33,019 nucleotides of DNA from Streptomyces sp. E2N166. GTDB lineage: Bacteria > Actinomycetota > Actinomycetes > Streptomycetales > Streptomycetaceae. The position numbers and the translations under genes were made by a program. Location: positions 852,998 to 886,016 of the forward strand of contig NZ_RAIF01000031.1 of NCBI RefSeq assembly GCF_003671715.1, given 5' to 3'. This document shows positions 25,126 through 33,019 of this stretch, piece after piece. The notes under the pieces are model-generated. The model did not search any database. It saw only the letters and a program-made list of their open reading frames with translations, and was not told where the DNA came from. Position 1 is the stretch's first letter. Each line of letters opens with the position of its first letter.

Positions 25126-26976
25126 ATGCCGATGACCGAGCAGGCCACCGGGGCCCATCACCCGCAGCCGCGGCCCCGATCCGGAGGACAGTCCGCCCCC
25201 GAGCACGTCACGGGTGCGCAGGCCCTCATCCGCTCTCTCGAGGAGGTCGGCGCCGACACGGTATTCGGCATTCCCGGCGGGTGCATCCTTCCGGCGTACG
25301 ACCCGCTGATGGACTCGGCCAAGGTGCGTCACGTCCTGGTCCGCCACGAGCAGGGCGCCGGCCACGCGGCCGAGGGTTACGCGCAGGCCACCGGGAAGGT
25401 GGGCGTCTGCATGGCGACCTCGGGACCCGGCGCCACCAACCTGGTCACGCCGCTCGCCGACGCGCACATGGACTCAGTGCCGATGGTCGCGATCACCGGC
25501 CAGGTCGCCTCCAAGGCGATCGGCACGGACGCCTTCCAGGAGGCCGACATCGTCGGCATCAGCATGCCGATCACCAAGCACAACTTCCTCGTCACCAAGG
25601 CCGAGGACATCCCCCGGGTGATCGCGCAGGCGTTCCACATCGCCTCCACCGGCCGCCCGGGCCCGGTCCTGGTCGACATCGCCAAGGACGCCCTCCAGAA
25701 GAAGACCACCTTCTCCTGGCCGCCGGTCATGGACCTGCCCGGCTACCGCCCGGTCACCAAGCCGCACGCCAAGCAGATCCGCGAGGCCGCCAAGCTCATC
25801 ACCGCCGCGAAGCGCCCCGTGCTCTACGTCGGCGGCGGCGTCCTCAAGGCGCGGGCCACCGCTGAGCTGAAGGTCCTCGCCGAACTCACCGGAGCGCCCG
25901 TCACCACCACCCTGATGGCGCTCGGCGCGTTCCCCGACAGCCACCCGCTGCACGTGGGAATGCCGGGCATGCACGGTTCGGTCACCGCCGTCACCGCGCT
26001 GCAGAAGGCCGACCTGATCGTCGCCCTCGGAGCCCGCTTCGACGACCGGGTCACCGGCAAGCTGGACAGCTTCGCCCCGTTCGCCAAGATCGTCCACGCC
26101 GACATCGACCCGGCCGAGATCGGCAAGAACCGCGCCGCCGACGTGCCGATCGTCGGCGACGCCCGGGAGGTCATCGCCGACCTCGTGCAGGCCGTCCAGA
26201 AGGAGCACGGCGAGGGGAACACCGGCGACTACAGCGCCTGGTGGAAGGACCTGAGCCGCTGGCGCGACACCTATCCCCTCGGCTACGACCAGCCCGAGGA
26301 CGGGTCGCTCTCCCCGCAGCAGGTCATCGAGCGCATCGGGCAGCTCGCGCCCGAGGGCACGATCTTCGCGGCCGGCGTCGGCCAGCACCAGATGTGGGCC
26401 GCGCACTTCGTCCAGTACGAGCGGCCCGCCAGCTGGCTGAACTCCGGTGGCGCCGGAACCATGGGGTACGCCGTCCCGGCCGCCATGGGCGCCAAGGCCG
26501 GCGCGCCCGAGCAGACCGTCTGGGCGATCGACGGCGACGGCTGCTTCCAGATGACCAATCAGGAACTCGCCACCTGCGCCCTGAACAACATCCCGATCAA
26601 GGTCGCCGTCATCAACAACGGCGCCCTCGGGATGGTCCGCCAGTGGCAGACCCTGTTCTACAACCAGCGCTACTCCAACACGGTGCTGCACTCCGGCCCC
26701 GAGGACGTCAACCCGGACGCCCGCGGCACCCGGGTCCCCGACTTCGTGAAGCTGTCGGAGGCCATGGGCTGCTACGCCATCCGCTGCGAGGACCCCGCCG
26801 ACCTCGACAAGGTCATCGAAGAGGCGAACTCGATCAACGACCGCCCCGTCGTCGTCGACTTCATCGTCCACGAGGACGCGATGGTCTGGCCGATGGTCGC
26901 CGCCGGCACCTCCAACGACGAGATCATGGCCGCCCGGGACGTCCGCCCCGACTTCGGCGACAACGAAGACGACTGA
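25126..26976 (+). CDS. ilvB: Acetolactate (acetohydroxyacid) synthase large subunit
   Basis: 616 aa. Condenses two pyruvates, or pyruvate and 2-oxobutyrate, in the first common step of valine, leucine and isoleucine synthesis, using ThDP, Mg2+ and FAD. Visible: catalytic Glu E75 ([14 protein letters not shown]), GTDAFQE, the FAD domain (about 220-360, [10 protein letters not shown]) and the ThDP motif GDG (470-472) followed by NN. Residue C53 in GIPGGCILP replaces the Ala usually found there (PGGA). The inhibitor-site Trp is kept (MVRQWQ), and the [11 protein letters not shown] segment has Ala where plant enzymes have Pro197. ATG 25126 and ATG 25132 are both possible; the latter has better spacing from AGAAGAG. 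Controlled by the attenuator upstream; ilvN follows after 20 bp. Confidence 0.98.
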   Translation: MPMTEQATGAHHPQPRPRSGGQSAPEHVTGAQALIRSLEEVGADTVFGIPGGCILPAYDPLMDSAKVRHVLVRHEQGAGHAAEGYAQATGKVGVCMATSGPGATNLVTPLADAHMDSVPMVAITGQVASKAIGTDAFQEADIVGISMPITKHNFLVTKAEDIPRVIAQAFHIASTGRPGPVLVDIAKDALQKKTTFSWPPVMDLPGYRPVTKPHAKQIREAAKLITAAKRPVLYVGGGVLKARATAELKVLAELTGAPVTTTLMALGAFPDSHPLHVGMPGMHGSVTAVTALQKADLIVALGARFDDRVTGKLDSFAPFAKIVHADIDPAEIGKNRAADVPIVGDAREVIADLVQAVQKEHGEGNTGDYSAWWKDLSRWRDTYPLGYDQPEDGSLSPQQVIERIGQLAPEGTIFAAGVGQHQMWAAHFVQYERPASWLNSGGAGTMGYAVPAAMGAKAGAPEQTVWAIDGDGCFQMTNQELATCALNNIPIKVAVINNGALGMVRQWQTLFYNQRYSNTVLHSGPEDVNPDARGTRVPDFVKLSEAMGCYAIRCEDPADLDKVIEEANSINDRPVVVDFIVHEDAMVWPMVAAGTSNDEIMAARDVRPDFGDNEDD

Positions 26977-26996
26977 GCGAGAGAGACCCAGAGATC

Positions 26997-28638
<1,642 letters not shown>

Positions 28639-28650
28639 GCCTCACGCCCG

Positions 28651-28680
28651 AGGGGCCGGAGCGAAGCCGCTCCGGCCCCT
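28651..28680 (+). terminator. Terminator of ilvC
   Basis: Perfect 12-bp stem AGGGGCCGGAGC (28651-28662) with GCTCCGGCCCCT (28669-28680), loop GAAGCC, 12 nt after the ilvC stop. Confidence 0.85.
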
Positions 28681-28721
28681 TCGGCGAACCGCCGGTAACG
28701 TCGTATGTGCGGCGTTGTCCA

Positions 28722-28743
28722 ACCCGTCCAGCCACGGACGGGT
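28722..28743 (+). other. Hairpin in the ilvC-serA interval
   Basis: An 8-bp perfect stem, ACCCGTCC (28722-28729) with GGACGGGT (28736-28743), loop AGCCAC. It lies 42 nt past the ilvC terminator. It could be a second terminator or an operator ahead of serA. Confidence 0.4.
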
Positions 28744-28784
28744 GATCCTTCCGCAGAGGCGCAGGACGCCCGCCGCCGCGCCAC

Positions 28785-28790
28785 TAGACT
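28785..28790 (+). promoter_or_regulatory. Possible serA -10 box
   Basis: TAGACT fits the TAnnnT pattern; no convincing -35 is seen. Transcription from here would give a leader of about 110 nt that includes the hairpin at 28862-28879. Confidence 0.3.
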
Positions 28791-28861
28791 GCTGCACAAC
28801 ATACGCGTCAGGCCCACAGCGTCGTGCGTCTTCCACGCGGCCACCAACCCTCCACCGCCTG

Positions 28862-28879
28862 CGGCCGTCGGGACGGCCG
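28862..28879 (+). promoter_or_regulatory. Hairpin in the serA leader
   Basis: CGGCCGTC (28862-28869) pairs with GACGGCCG (28872-28879) with a 2-nt turn. It ends 16 nt before the serA ribosome binding site, so it could affect translation. Role unproven. Confidence 0.4.
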
Positions 28880-28893
28880 TCCGCATTGGACTT

Positions 28894-28910
28894 GTGAGGA
28901 CTCACGTGAG
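28894..28910 (+). promoter_or_regulatory. Overlapping palindromes at the serA ribosome site and start
   Basis: GTGAG-GA-CTCAC (28894-28905) contains the GAGGA Shine-Dalgarno (28896-28900), and CTCACGTGAG (28901-28910) contains the GTG start (28906-28908). The two share CTCAC. They could be DNA half-sites or alternate RNA pairings that hide the ribosome site. The short arms mean chance is possible. Confidence 0.4.
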
Positions 28911-30495
28911 CTCGAAACCTGTCGTACTCATCGCTGAAGAGCTGTCGCCCGCGACCGTGGACGCGCTTGGCCCCGACTTCGAGATCCGCCAGTGCAACGG
29001 CGCGGACCGCGCCGAACTGCTCCCCGCCATCGCCGACGTGGACGCGATCCTGGTCCGCTCCGCGACCAAGGTCGACGCCGAGGCCGTCGCCGCCGCGAAG
29101 AAGCTCAAGGTCGTCGCCCGCGCCGGTGTCGGCCTGGACAACGTGGACGTCTCCGCCGCCACCAAGGCAGGCGTGATGGTGGTCAACGCCCCGACCTCCA
29201 ACATCGTGACCGCCGCCGAGCTGGCCTGCGGCCTGATCGTCGCCACCGCCCGCAACATCCCGCAGGCCAACGCCGCGCTCAAGAACGGCGAGTGGAAGCG
29301 CAGCAAGTACACCGGCGTCGAGCTGGCCGAGAAGACCCTCGGTGTCGTGGGCCTCGGCCGCATCGGTGCCCTCGTCGCGCAGCGCATGTCGGCCTTCGGC
29401 ATGAAGGTCGTCGCCTACGACCCCTACGTGCAGCCCGCGCGGGCCGCGCAGATGGGCGTCAAGGTGCTGTCGCTGGACGAGCTGCTCGAGGTCTCCGACT
29501 TCATCACCGTCCACCTGCCGAAGACCCCCGAGACCCTCGGCCTGATCGGCGACGAGGCGCTGCGCAAGGTCAAGCCGAGCGTCCGCATCGTCAACGCCGC
29601 GCGCGGCGGCATCGTCGACGAGGAGGCGCTGTACTCGGCGCTGAAGGAGGGCCGCGTCGCCGGCGCCGGTCTGGACGTGTACGCCAAGGAGCCCTGCACG
29701 GACTCGCCGCTGTTCGAGTTCGACCAGGTGGTCTGCACCCCGCACCTCGGCGCCTCCACCGACGAGGCCCAGGAGAAGGCCGGCATCGCGGTGGCCAAGT
29801 CCGTCCGCCTCGCCCTCGCCGGTGAGCTGGTCCCCGACGCGGTCAACGTCCAGGGCGGCGTCATCGCCGAGGACGTCAAGCCGGGCCTGCCGCTCGCCGA
29901 GCGCCTCGGCCGCATCTTCACCGCGCTGGCCGGCGAGGTCGCAGTCCGCCTCGACGTCGAGGTCTACGGCGAGATCACCCAGCACGACGTGAAGGTGCTG
30001 GAGCTCTCCGCGCTCAAGGGCGTCTTCGAGGACGTCGTCGACGAGACGGTGTCCTACGTCAACGCCCCGCTCTTCGCGCAGGAGCGTGGCGTCGAGGTCC
30101 GGCTGACCACCAGCTCGGAGTCCCCGGAGCACCGCAACGTCGTCACCGTGCGCGGCACCCTCTCGGACGGCGAGGAGGTGTCGGTCTCCGGCACGCTGGC
30201 CGGCCCGAAGCACCTCCAGAAGATCGTCGCCGTCGGCGAGTACGACGTGGACCTCGCCCTCGCCGACCACATGGTCGTCCTGCGCTACGAGGACCGTCCC
30301 GGCGTCGTCGGCACCGTCGGCCGCGTCATCGGCGAGGCCGGCCTCAACATCGCCGGCATGCAGGTCGCCCGCGCGACGGTCGGCGGCGAGGCGCTGGCCG
30401 TGCTGACCGTCGACGACACGGTGCCCTCCGGGGTGCTGGCGGAGGTCGCGGCGGAGATCGGGGCCACGTCGGCCCGGTCGGTGAACCTCGTCTGA
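28906..30495 (+). CDS. serA: D-3-phosphoglycerate dehydrogenase (type I, with ACT domain)
   Basis: 529 aa. Oxidises 3-phosphoglycerate to 3-phosphohydroxypyruvate, the first step of serine synthesis. NAD motif GLGRIGALVAQRM (about 148-160); catalytic R233 (NAARGGIVD), E262 (DVYAKEP) and H280 (TPHLGAST). After the catalytic part come the intervening ASB domain (about 320-450) and a C-terminal ACT domain (about 455-529, MVVLRYEDRPGVVGTVGRVI), the layout of the long actinobacterial enzymes that are feedback-regulated by serine. GTG 28906 has GAGGA (28896-28900) 5 nt upstream; the frame is open back to 28705 but that extension lacks family similarity. It is monocistronic between terminators. Confidence 0.97.
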   Translation: MSSKPVVLIAEELSPATVDALGPDFEIRQCNGADRAELLPAIADVDAILVRSATKVDAEAVAAAKKLKVVARAGVGLDNVDVSAATKAGVMVVNAPTSNIVTAAELACGLIVATARNIPQANAALKNGEWKRSKYTGVELAEKTLGVVGLGRIGALVAQRMSAFGMKVVAYDPYVQPARAAQMGVKVLSLDELLEVSDFITVHLPKTPETLGLIGDEALRKVKPSVRIVNAARGGIVDEEALYSALKEGRVAGAGLDVYAKEPCTDSPLFEFDQVVCTPHLGASTDEAQEKAGIAVAKSVRLALAGELVPDAVNVQGGVIAEDVKPGLPLAERLGRIFTALAGEVAVRLDVEVYGEITQHDVKVLELSALKGVFEDVVDETVSYVNAPLFAQERGVEVRLTTSSESPEHRNVVTVRGTLSDGEEVSVSGTLAGPKHLQKIVAVGEYDVDLALADHMVVLRYEDRPGVVGTVGRVIGEAGLNIAGMQVARATVGGEALAVLTVDDTVPSGVLAEVAAEIGATSARSVNLV

Positions 30496-30503
30496 CGTGC
30501 CGT

Positions 30504-30526
30504 GTCCGGGGGCTCCGCCCCCGGAC
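30504..30526. terminator. serA terminator hairpin (part of a common Streptomyces intergenic motif)
   Basis: Perfect 10-bp stem GTCCGGGGGC (30504-30513) with GCCCCCGGAC (30517-30526), loop TCC, 8 nt after the serA stop. Together with the following ACCCCCG and CTCAAACGCCGGACGGGCTG it resembles a motif found very often between Streptomyces genes; that resemblance is from memory. Confidence 0.75.
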
Positions 30527-30553
30527 CCCCGTTCGCCCTGAACGGGCTCGTCC

Positions 30554-32101
30554 TCAAACGCCGGACGGGCTGACTCGATCAGCCTGTTCGGCGTTTTCCG
30601 TGGGCGCCTCCGGGCGCACCCCGATGTGCCGCAGTCCGATCGCCGCCAGTCCCGCCGCCCCCACGAGCAGCAGCGCCCCCGCGATCGCGGCGCCCTGCAT
30701 GCCGTCGGTGAACGCCTCGCGTGCCGCCGTCGCCAGGGCGTCCCCCGCGCGCCCGGGGAGTTCGGCGGCGACGGCCAGTGCGCCGCCCAGCGTCTCCTGG
30801 GCCGGAGCGGGCGCGTCCGACGGCATGCCGTGGTGGTAGAGGGCGGTACCGATGGAGCCGAGGGCGGCCATGCCCAGGGCGCCGCCGAACTCGGTGCCGG
30901 TCTCCAGCAGGGAGGACGCCGCCCCCGCCTTCTCGACCGGCGCCGAGCTGAGGGCCAGGTCGTTGAGCTGGGACATCACGATGACGATGCCGACGGCGAG
31001 GACGCCGGACCCGGCCAGCACCAGCCACAGCGAGTCCGTGCCGGCCAGGGCCAGCAGTCCGTAGCCGCCCGCCGCGATGACGAAACCGGCCGTCACGACG
31101 TGCGCGCGCTCGACGCCCCGCTGGACCAGTTGGGCGGCGACCGGTGCCGCGGCGCCGATGAGCACCGACGGCAGCAGGCTCCACAGCGCCGCCTCCAGCG
31201 AGCTCTTGCCCAGGACCGACTGGAGATACTGGGTGGTGAAGTACGCCGAGCCCATCATTCCGAAGGCCGACAGGGTGTTGAGCGCGAGTGCCGGGGTGAA
31301 GCCGTGCCCGCGGAAGACGGCCGGTGAGATCATCGGCGCGGCCGACGTGCGCTGGCGCTGCACGAACAGCGCCGCGAACAGCAGGCCGACGGTGATCGAC
31401 ACGACGTACCGGACGTTCCAGCCCTCGGCGGCCAGCTCCTTCAGTCCGTAGATCACCGGCAGGACCGCCGCCATCGAGAGCGGCACGCTGAGCAGGTCGA
31501 AGCGGCCGGGGGAGGGGTTCTTCGACTCGGGGAGCAGTACCGGTCCGAGGGCCAGCAGCAGGGCCATCGCGGGCAGGTTGACCAGGAAGACCGAGCCCCA
31601 CCAGAAGTGCTCGACGAGAACGCCGCTCATCACCGAGCCGAGCGCGATCCCGGCCGTCATCACCCCGGACCACAGCCCGATCGCCTTGGCCCGCTGGGCG
31701 GGGTCGGTGAACATCGTGCGGACCAGCGCCATCGTGGTCGGCATCAGCGTCGCGCCACCGATGCCGAGGACCGCGCGGGCCGCGATCAGGGTCTCGGCGC
31801 TGTGCGCGTAGGCCGCGAGCAGTGAGGCGGCGCCGAAGGCGGCCGCACCGATGAGCAGCAGCCTGCGGCGGCCGATGCGGTCGCCCAGCGAGCCCATCGT
31901 CATCAGCAGGCCGGCGAGGACGAAGCCGTAGATGTCGAAGATCCACAGCTGCTGGGTGCCGCTCGGGTCCAGGTCCGCGCTGATCTGCGGGATCGCGAAG
32001 TAGAGGACGGAGACGTCCATCGAGACCAGGAGGAGCGGGAGCATCAGCACGGTCAGCGCGGTCCACTCGCGGCGGCCGGCGCGTGGCGGGTTCGGTGTCA
32101 T
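30554..32101 (-). CDS. MFS drug exporter, DHA2 (14-TM, QacA/EmrB-like)
   Basis: 515 aa with the 14-helix layout of the DHA2 group of proton-coupled multidrug exporters. Seen: TM1 at about 16-34 (LMLPLLLVSMDVSVLYFAI) with D29 in motif D1, motif A in GSLGDRIGRRRLLLIGA (about 71-87), and motif C-like glycines in GVMTAGIALGSVMSGVLVEHFWW (about 144-166). Its nearest resemblance is to SmvA/QacA-like exporters. ATG 32101 has no evident Shine-Dalgarno. It is divergent from a TetR gene with a repeated operator array in the 84-bp interval, so it is probably repressed until a toxic compound binds TetR. Its last 14 or so codons overlap a terminator hairpin serving serA from the other strand. Confidence 0.93.
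   Translation of the reverse strand: MTPNPPRAGRREWTALTVLMLPLLLVSMDVSVLYFAIPQISADLDPSGTQQLWIFDIYGFVLAGLLMTMGSLGDRIGRRRLLLIGAAAFGAASLLAAYAHSAETLIAARAVLGIGGATLMPTTMALVRTMFTDPAQRAKAIGLWSGVMTAGIALGSVMSGVLVEHFWWGSVFLVNLPAMALLLALGPVLLPESKNPSPGRFDLLSVPLSMAAVLPVIYGLKELAAEGWNVRYVVSITVGLLFAALFVQRQRTSAAPMISPAVFRGHGFTPALALNTLSAFGMMGSAYFTTQYLQSVLGKSSLEAALWSLLPSVLIGAAAPVAAQLVQRGVERAHVVTAGFVIAAGGYGLLALAGTDSLWLVLAGSGVLAVGIVIVMSQLNDLALSSAPVEKAGAASSLLETGTEFGGALGMAALGSIGTALYHHGMPSDAPAPAQETLGGALAVAAELPGRAGDALATAAREAFTDGMQGAAIAGALLLVGAAGLAAIGLRHIGVRPEAPTENAEQADRVSPSGV
30556..30597 (+). terminator. Second serA terminator, overlapping the end of the convergent MFS gene
   Basis: AAACGCCG (30556-30563) pairs with CGGCGTTT (30589-30596), and GGCTGA (30568-30573) with TCAGCC (30579-30584); the four positions between can also pair, two of them as G-U, giving a near-continuous 18-bp stem with loop CTCGA. 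T residues (30594-30597) follow on the plus strand. The left arm starts at the MFS stop codon, so the hairpin covers the last codons of that gene. Confidence 0.65.
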
Positions 32102-32119
32102 GCCGAGGACTGTACGTAC

Positions 32120-32154
32120 GTCTTATACGGCTGTCTAGGACGGATGTCTAAGAC
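32120..32154. promoter_or_regulatory. TetR operator array, three 9-bp elements at 13-bp steps
   Basis: GTCTTATAC (32120-32128), GTCTAGGAC (32133-32141) and GTCTAAGAC (32146-32154) share GTCTnnnAC and start exactly 13 bp apart. The last is a perfect 9-bp palindrome (GTCT-A-AGAC). The first and third together also form GTCTTA...TAAGAC arms of a larger dyad. They lie between the MFS start (32101) and the TetR start (32186), where binding would block both promoters. Confidence 0.72.
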
Positions 32155-32173
32155 GACTGTATGGACGTGCGGG

Positions 32174-32179
32174 TAAGGT
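32174..32179 (+). promoter_or_regulatory. Possible -10 box of the TetR gene
   Basis: TAAGGT fits TAnnnT and ends 6 nt before ATG 32186, the spacing expected of a leaderless transcript. The AAGG inside it could alternatively be a weak Shine-Dalgarno (about 7-nt spacer), in which case the promoter lies further upstream. Confidence 0.4.
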
Positions 32180-32185
32180 GGCGCC

Positions 32186-32764
32186 ATGGGACACCGTGAG
32201 GATCTGCTGGAGGGCGCCAAGCGCTGCCTGCTCGCCAAGGGGTTCGTGCGCACGACGGCACGCGACATCGTCAAGGAGTCGGGGACCAACCTGGCGTCCA
32301 TCGGCTACCACTACGGATCGAAGGACGCGCTCCTCGCTCAGGCCTACGTCGCGATGGTCGAGAACATGTCCGAGGCCTTCGACGGCGAGATCGAAGGTGA
32401 GCCCGGCTCGTTGGAGCGGTTCACCTCGGTGTGGTCGAACATCATCGGCACCATGCGCCGGCCGGGCTCGATGTGGCGCCTCAGCATGGAGGTCGTGGCC
32501 ATGGGCGATCAGCTGCCCGAGGTGCGCGACCATCTGGCGCGGGCCCAGCGGGACGGCTCACGCGGATTCGTCGCCCTGTTCACGGGCGCGCGCGAGGAGG
32601 ACGTGCCGGAGGAGGTCGTCGACACGCTCGGCACCTTCTACACGACACTGATGATGGGCGTCATGGCCCAGTGGACCTTCGACCCGAAGTCCGCTCCCGA
32701 GGCGGACCAGCTCACGGACGGCCTGCGACGGGTGGTGGAGGCCGCTACAGGCGGTACGCCTTGA
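32186..32764 (+). CDS. TetR family regulator of the divergent MFS exporter
   Basis: 192 aa. The N-terminal HTH is [20 protein letters not shown], then [24 protein letters not shown] (about 4-49), a typical TetR DNA-binding domain. The remaining helices (about 60-192) form the ligand pocket and dimer interface. It is divergent from the DHA2 exporter and separated from it by a three-element operator array, the standard arrangement of an efflux pump and its repressor. Its last 20 bp overlap the 3' end of the convergent PucR-type gene. The ligand is unknown. Confidence 0.92.
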   Translation: MGHREDLLEGAKRCLLAKGFVRTTARDIVKESGTNLASIGYHYGSKDALLAQAYVAMVENMSEAFDGEIEGEPGSLERFTSVWSNIIGTMRRPGSMWRLSMEVVAMGDQLPEVRDHLARAQRDGSRGFVALFTGAREEDVPEEVVDTLGTFYTTLMMGVMAQWTFDPKSAPEADQLTDGLRRVVEAATGGTP

Positions 32765-33019
32765 GGGCCATGTGGAGCAGCAGCCGGTCCTCGCCGTCGT
32801 CCAGGTCCAGGCCCGTGAGCTGTTCGACGCGGGAGAGGCGGTAGTACAGCGTCTGGCGGTGGATGCCCAGCTCGGCGGCGGTGCGGCCGGCCTGGCCCGC
32901 GCAGTCGAGGTAGACCTCGGCGGTGCGGGCCAGTTCCCGGTGGGCGGGGGAGAGCAGTACCCGTACGGCGGGGTCGTGGGCGGACTGCGGGGGCAGCGCG
33001 GTCAGCAGGCGGAACGGCC
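32745..33019 (-). CDS. PucR-family regulator, C-terminal part (cut by window edge)
   Basis: About 91 C-terminal residues are visible on the minus strand, ending at a TAG read from 32747 to 32745; the gene continues beyond 33019. The segment [21 protein letters not shown], then [20 protein letters not shown] and [21 protein letters not shown], is the PucR C-terminal helix-turn-helix, in which HRQTLYYRL is the recognition helix. Such regulators often control purine, proline or other amino-acid catabolism. I recall proline-degradation genes near this position in S. coelicolor, but those are outside the window. It converges on and overlaps the TetR gene by 20 bp. Confidence 0.88.
   Translation of the reverse strand, partial: PFRLLTALPPQSAHDPAVRVLLSPAHRELARTAEVYLDCAGQAGRTAAELGIHRQTLYYRLSRVEQLTGLDLDDGEDRLLLHMALKAYRL

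Noticed and set aside
28705..28905. 67-residue N-terminal extension of SerA
   Set aside because: Open frame only; the known SerA N-terminus begins at GTG 28906 with a good ribosome site, and the final length of 529 aa fits the family.

Overview
The window is a stretch of Streptomyces chromosome. G+C and third-position G+C are very high, GTG starts are common, U-tracts after hairpins are rare, and the gene content and order closely match what I remember of the S. coelicolor SCO5493 to SCO5518 neighbourhood. That match is from memory, not a search. There is no phage, insertion sequence, CRISPR array or tRNA, so this is core chromosome with regulatory detail rather than an accessory island.

Layout. 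(1) 1-3.4 kb: a zinc-dependent MetE-like core protein and ligA (NAD+-dependent DNA ligase). (2) 3.5-5.7 kb: a membrane GGDEF-EAL protein matching the c-di-GMP phosphodiesterase RmdB; it carries the only in-frame TTA codon I found in the window. (3) 5.7-6.8 kb: a divergent TetR / DUF4267 membrane protein pair with two identical operator palindromes. (4) 6.9-10.6 kb: the gatC-gatA-(79-aa protein)-gatB operon of the tRNA-dependent amidotransferase, closed by a 14-bp terminator hairpin. (5) 10.8-14.3 kb: an MMPL/RND exporter, an overlapping GNAT acetyltransferase and an acidic-tailed membrane protein. (6) 14.5-18.1 kb: a small Arg-rich protein, a large LuxR-type ATPase regulator (LAL family) and a small acidic protein. 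(7) 18.1-21.4 kb: on the minus strand a PQQ-type sugar dehydrogenase lipoprotein and an aldo/keto reductase; on the plus strand a D-2-hydroxyacid dehydrogenase. (8) 21.6-24.9 kb: a ten-TM PAS-GGDEF-EAL protein (CdgF-like) with an intact GGDEF and I-site but a degraded EAL. (9) 24.9-30.5 kb: the branched-chain amino acid genes ilvB-ilvN-ilvC, led by an attenuator with a 13-codon leader peptide, then serA. (10) 30.5-33 kb: a DHA2-type MFS exporter divergent from its likely TetR repressor, and the 3' end of a PucR-type regulator.

How it works together: ilvB/ilvN/ilvC give the first two steps of valine/isoleucine synthesis, and serA starts serine synthesis. gatCAB supplies correctly charged Gln-tRNA and/or Asn-tRNA. 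The two c-di-GMP proteins lie 16 kb apart and look complementary: one has a complete EAL (degrading), the other only a complete GGDEF (synthesising). The most interesting signals are the bldA-type TTA codon in rmdB, the ilvB leader-peptide attenuator, the degenerate EAL of CdgF, a Cys in place of the usual Ala at an inhibitor-resistance position of IlvB, and two separate TetR operator layouts.
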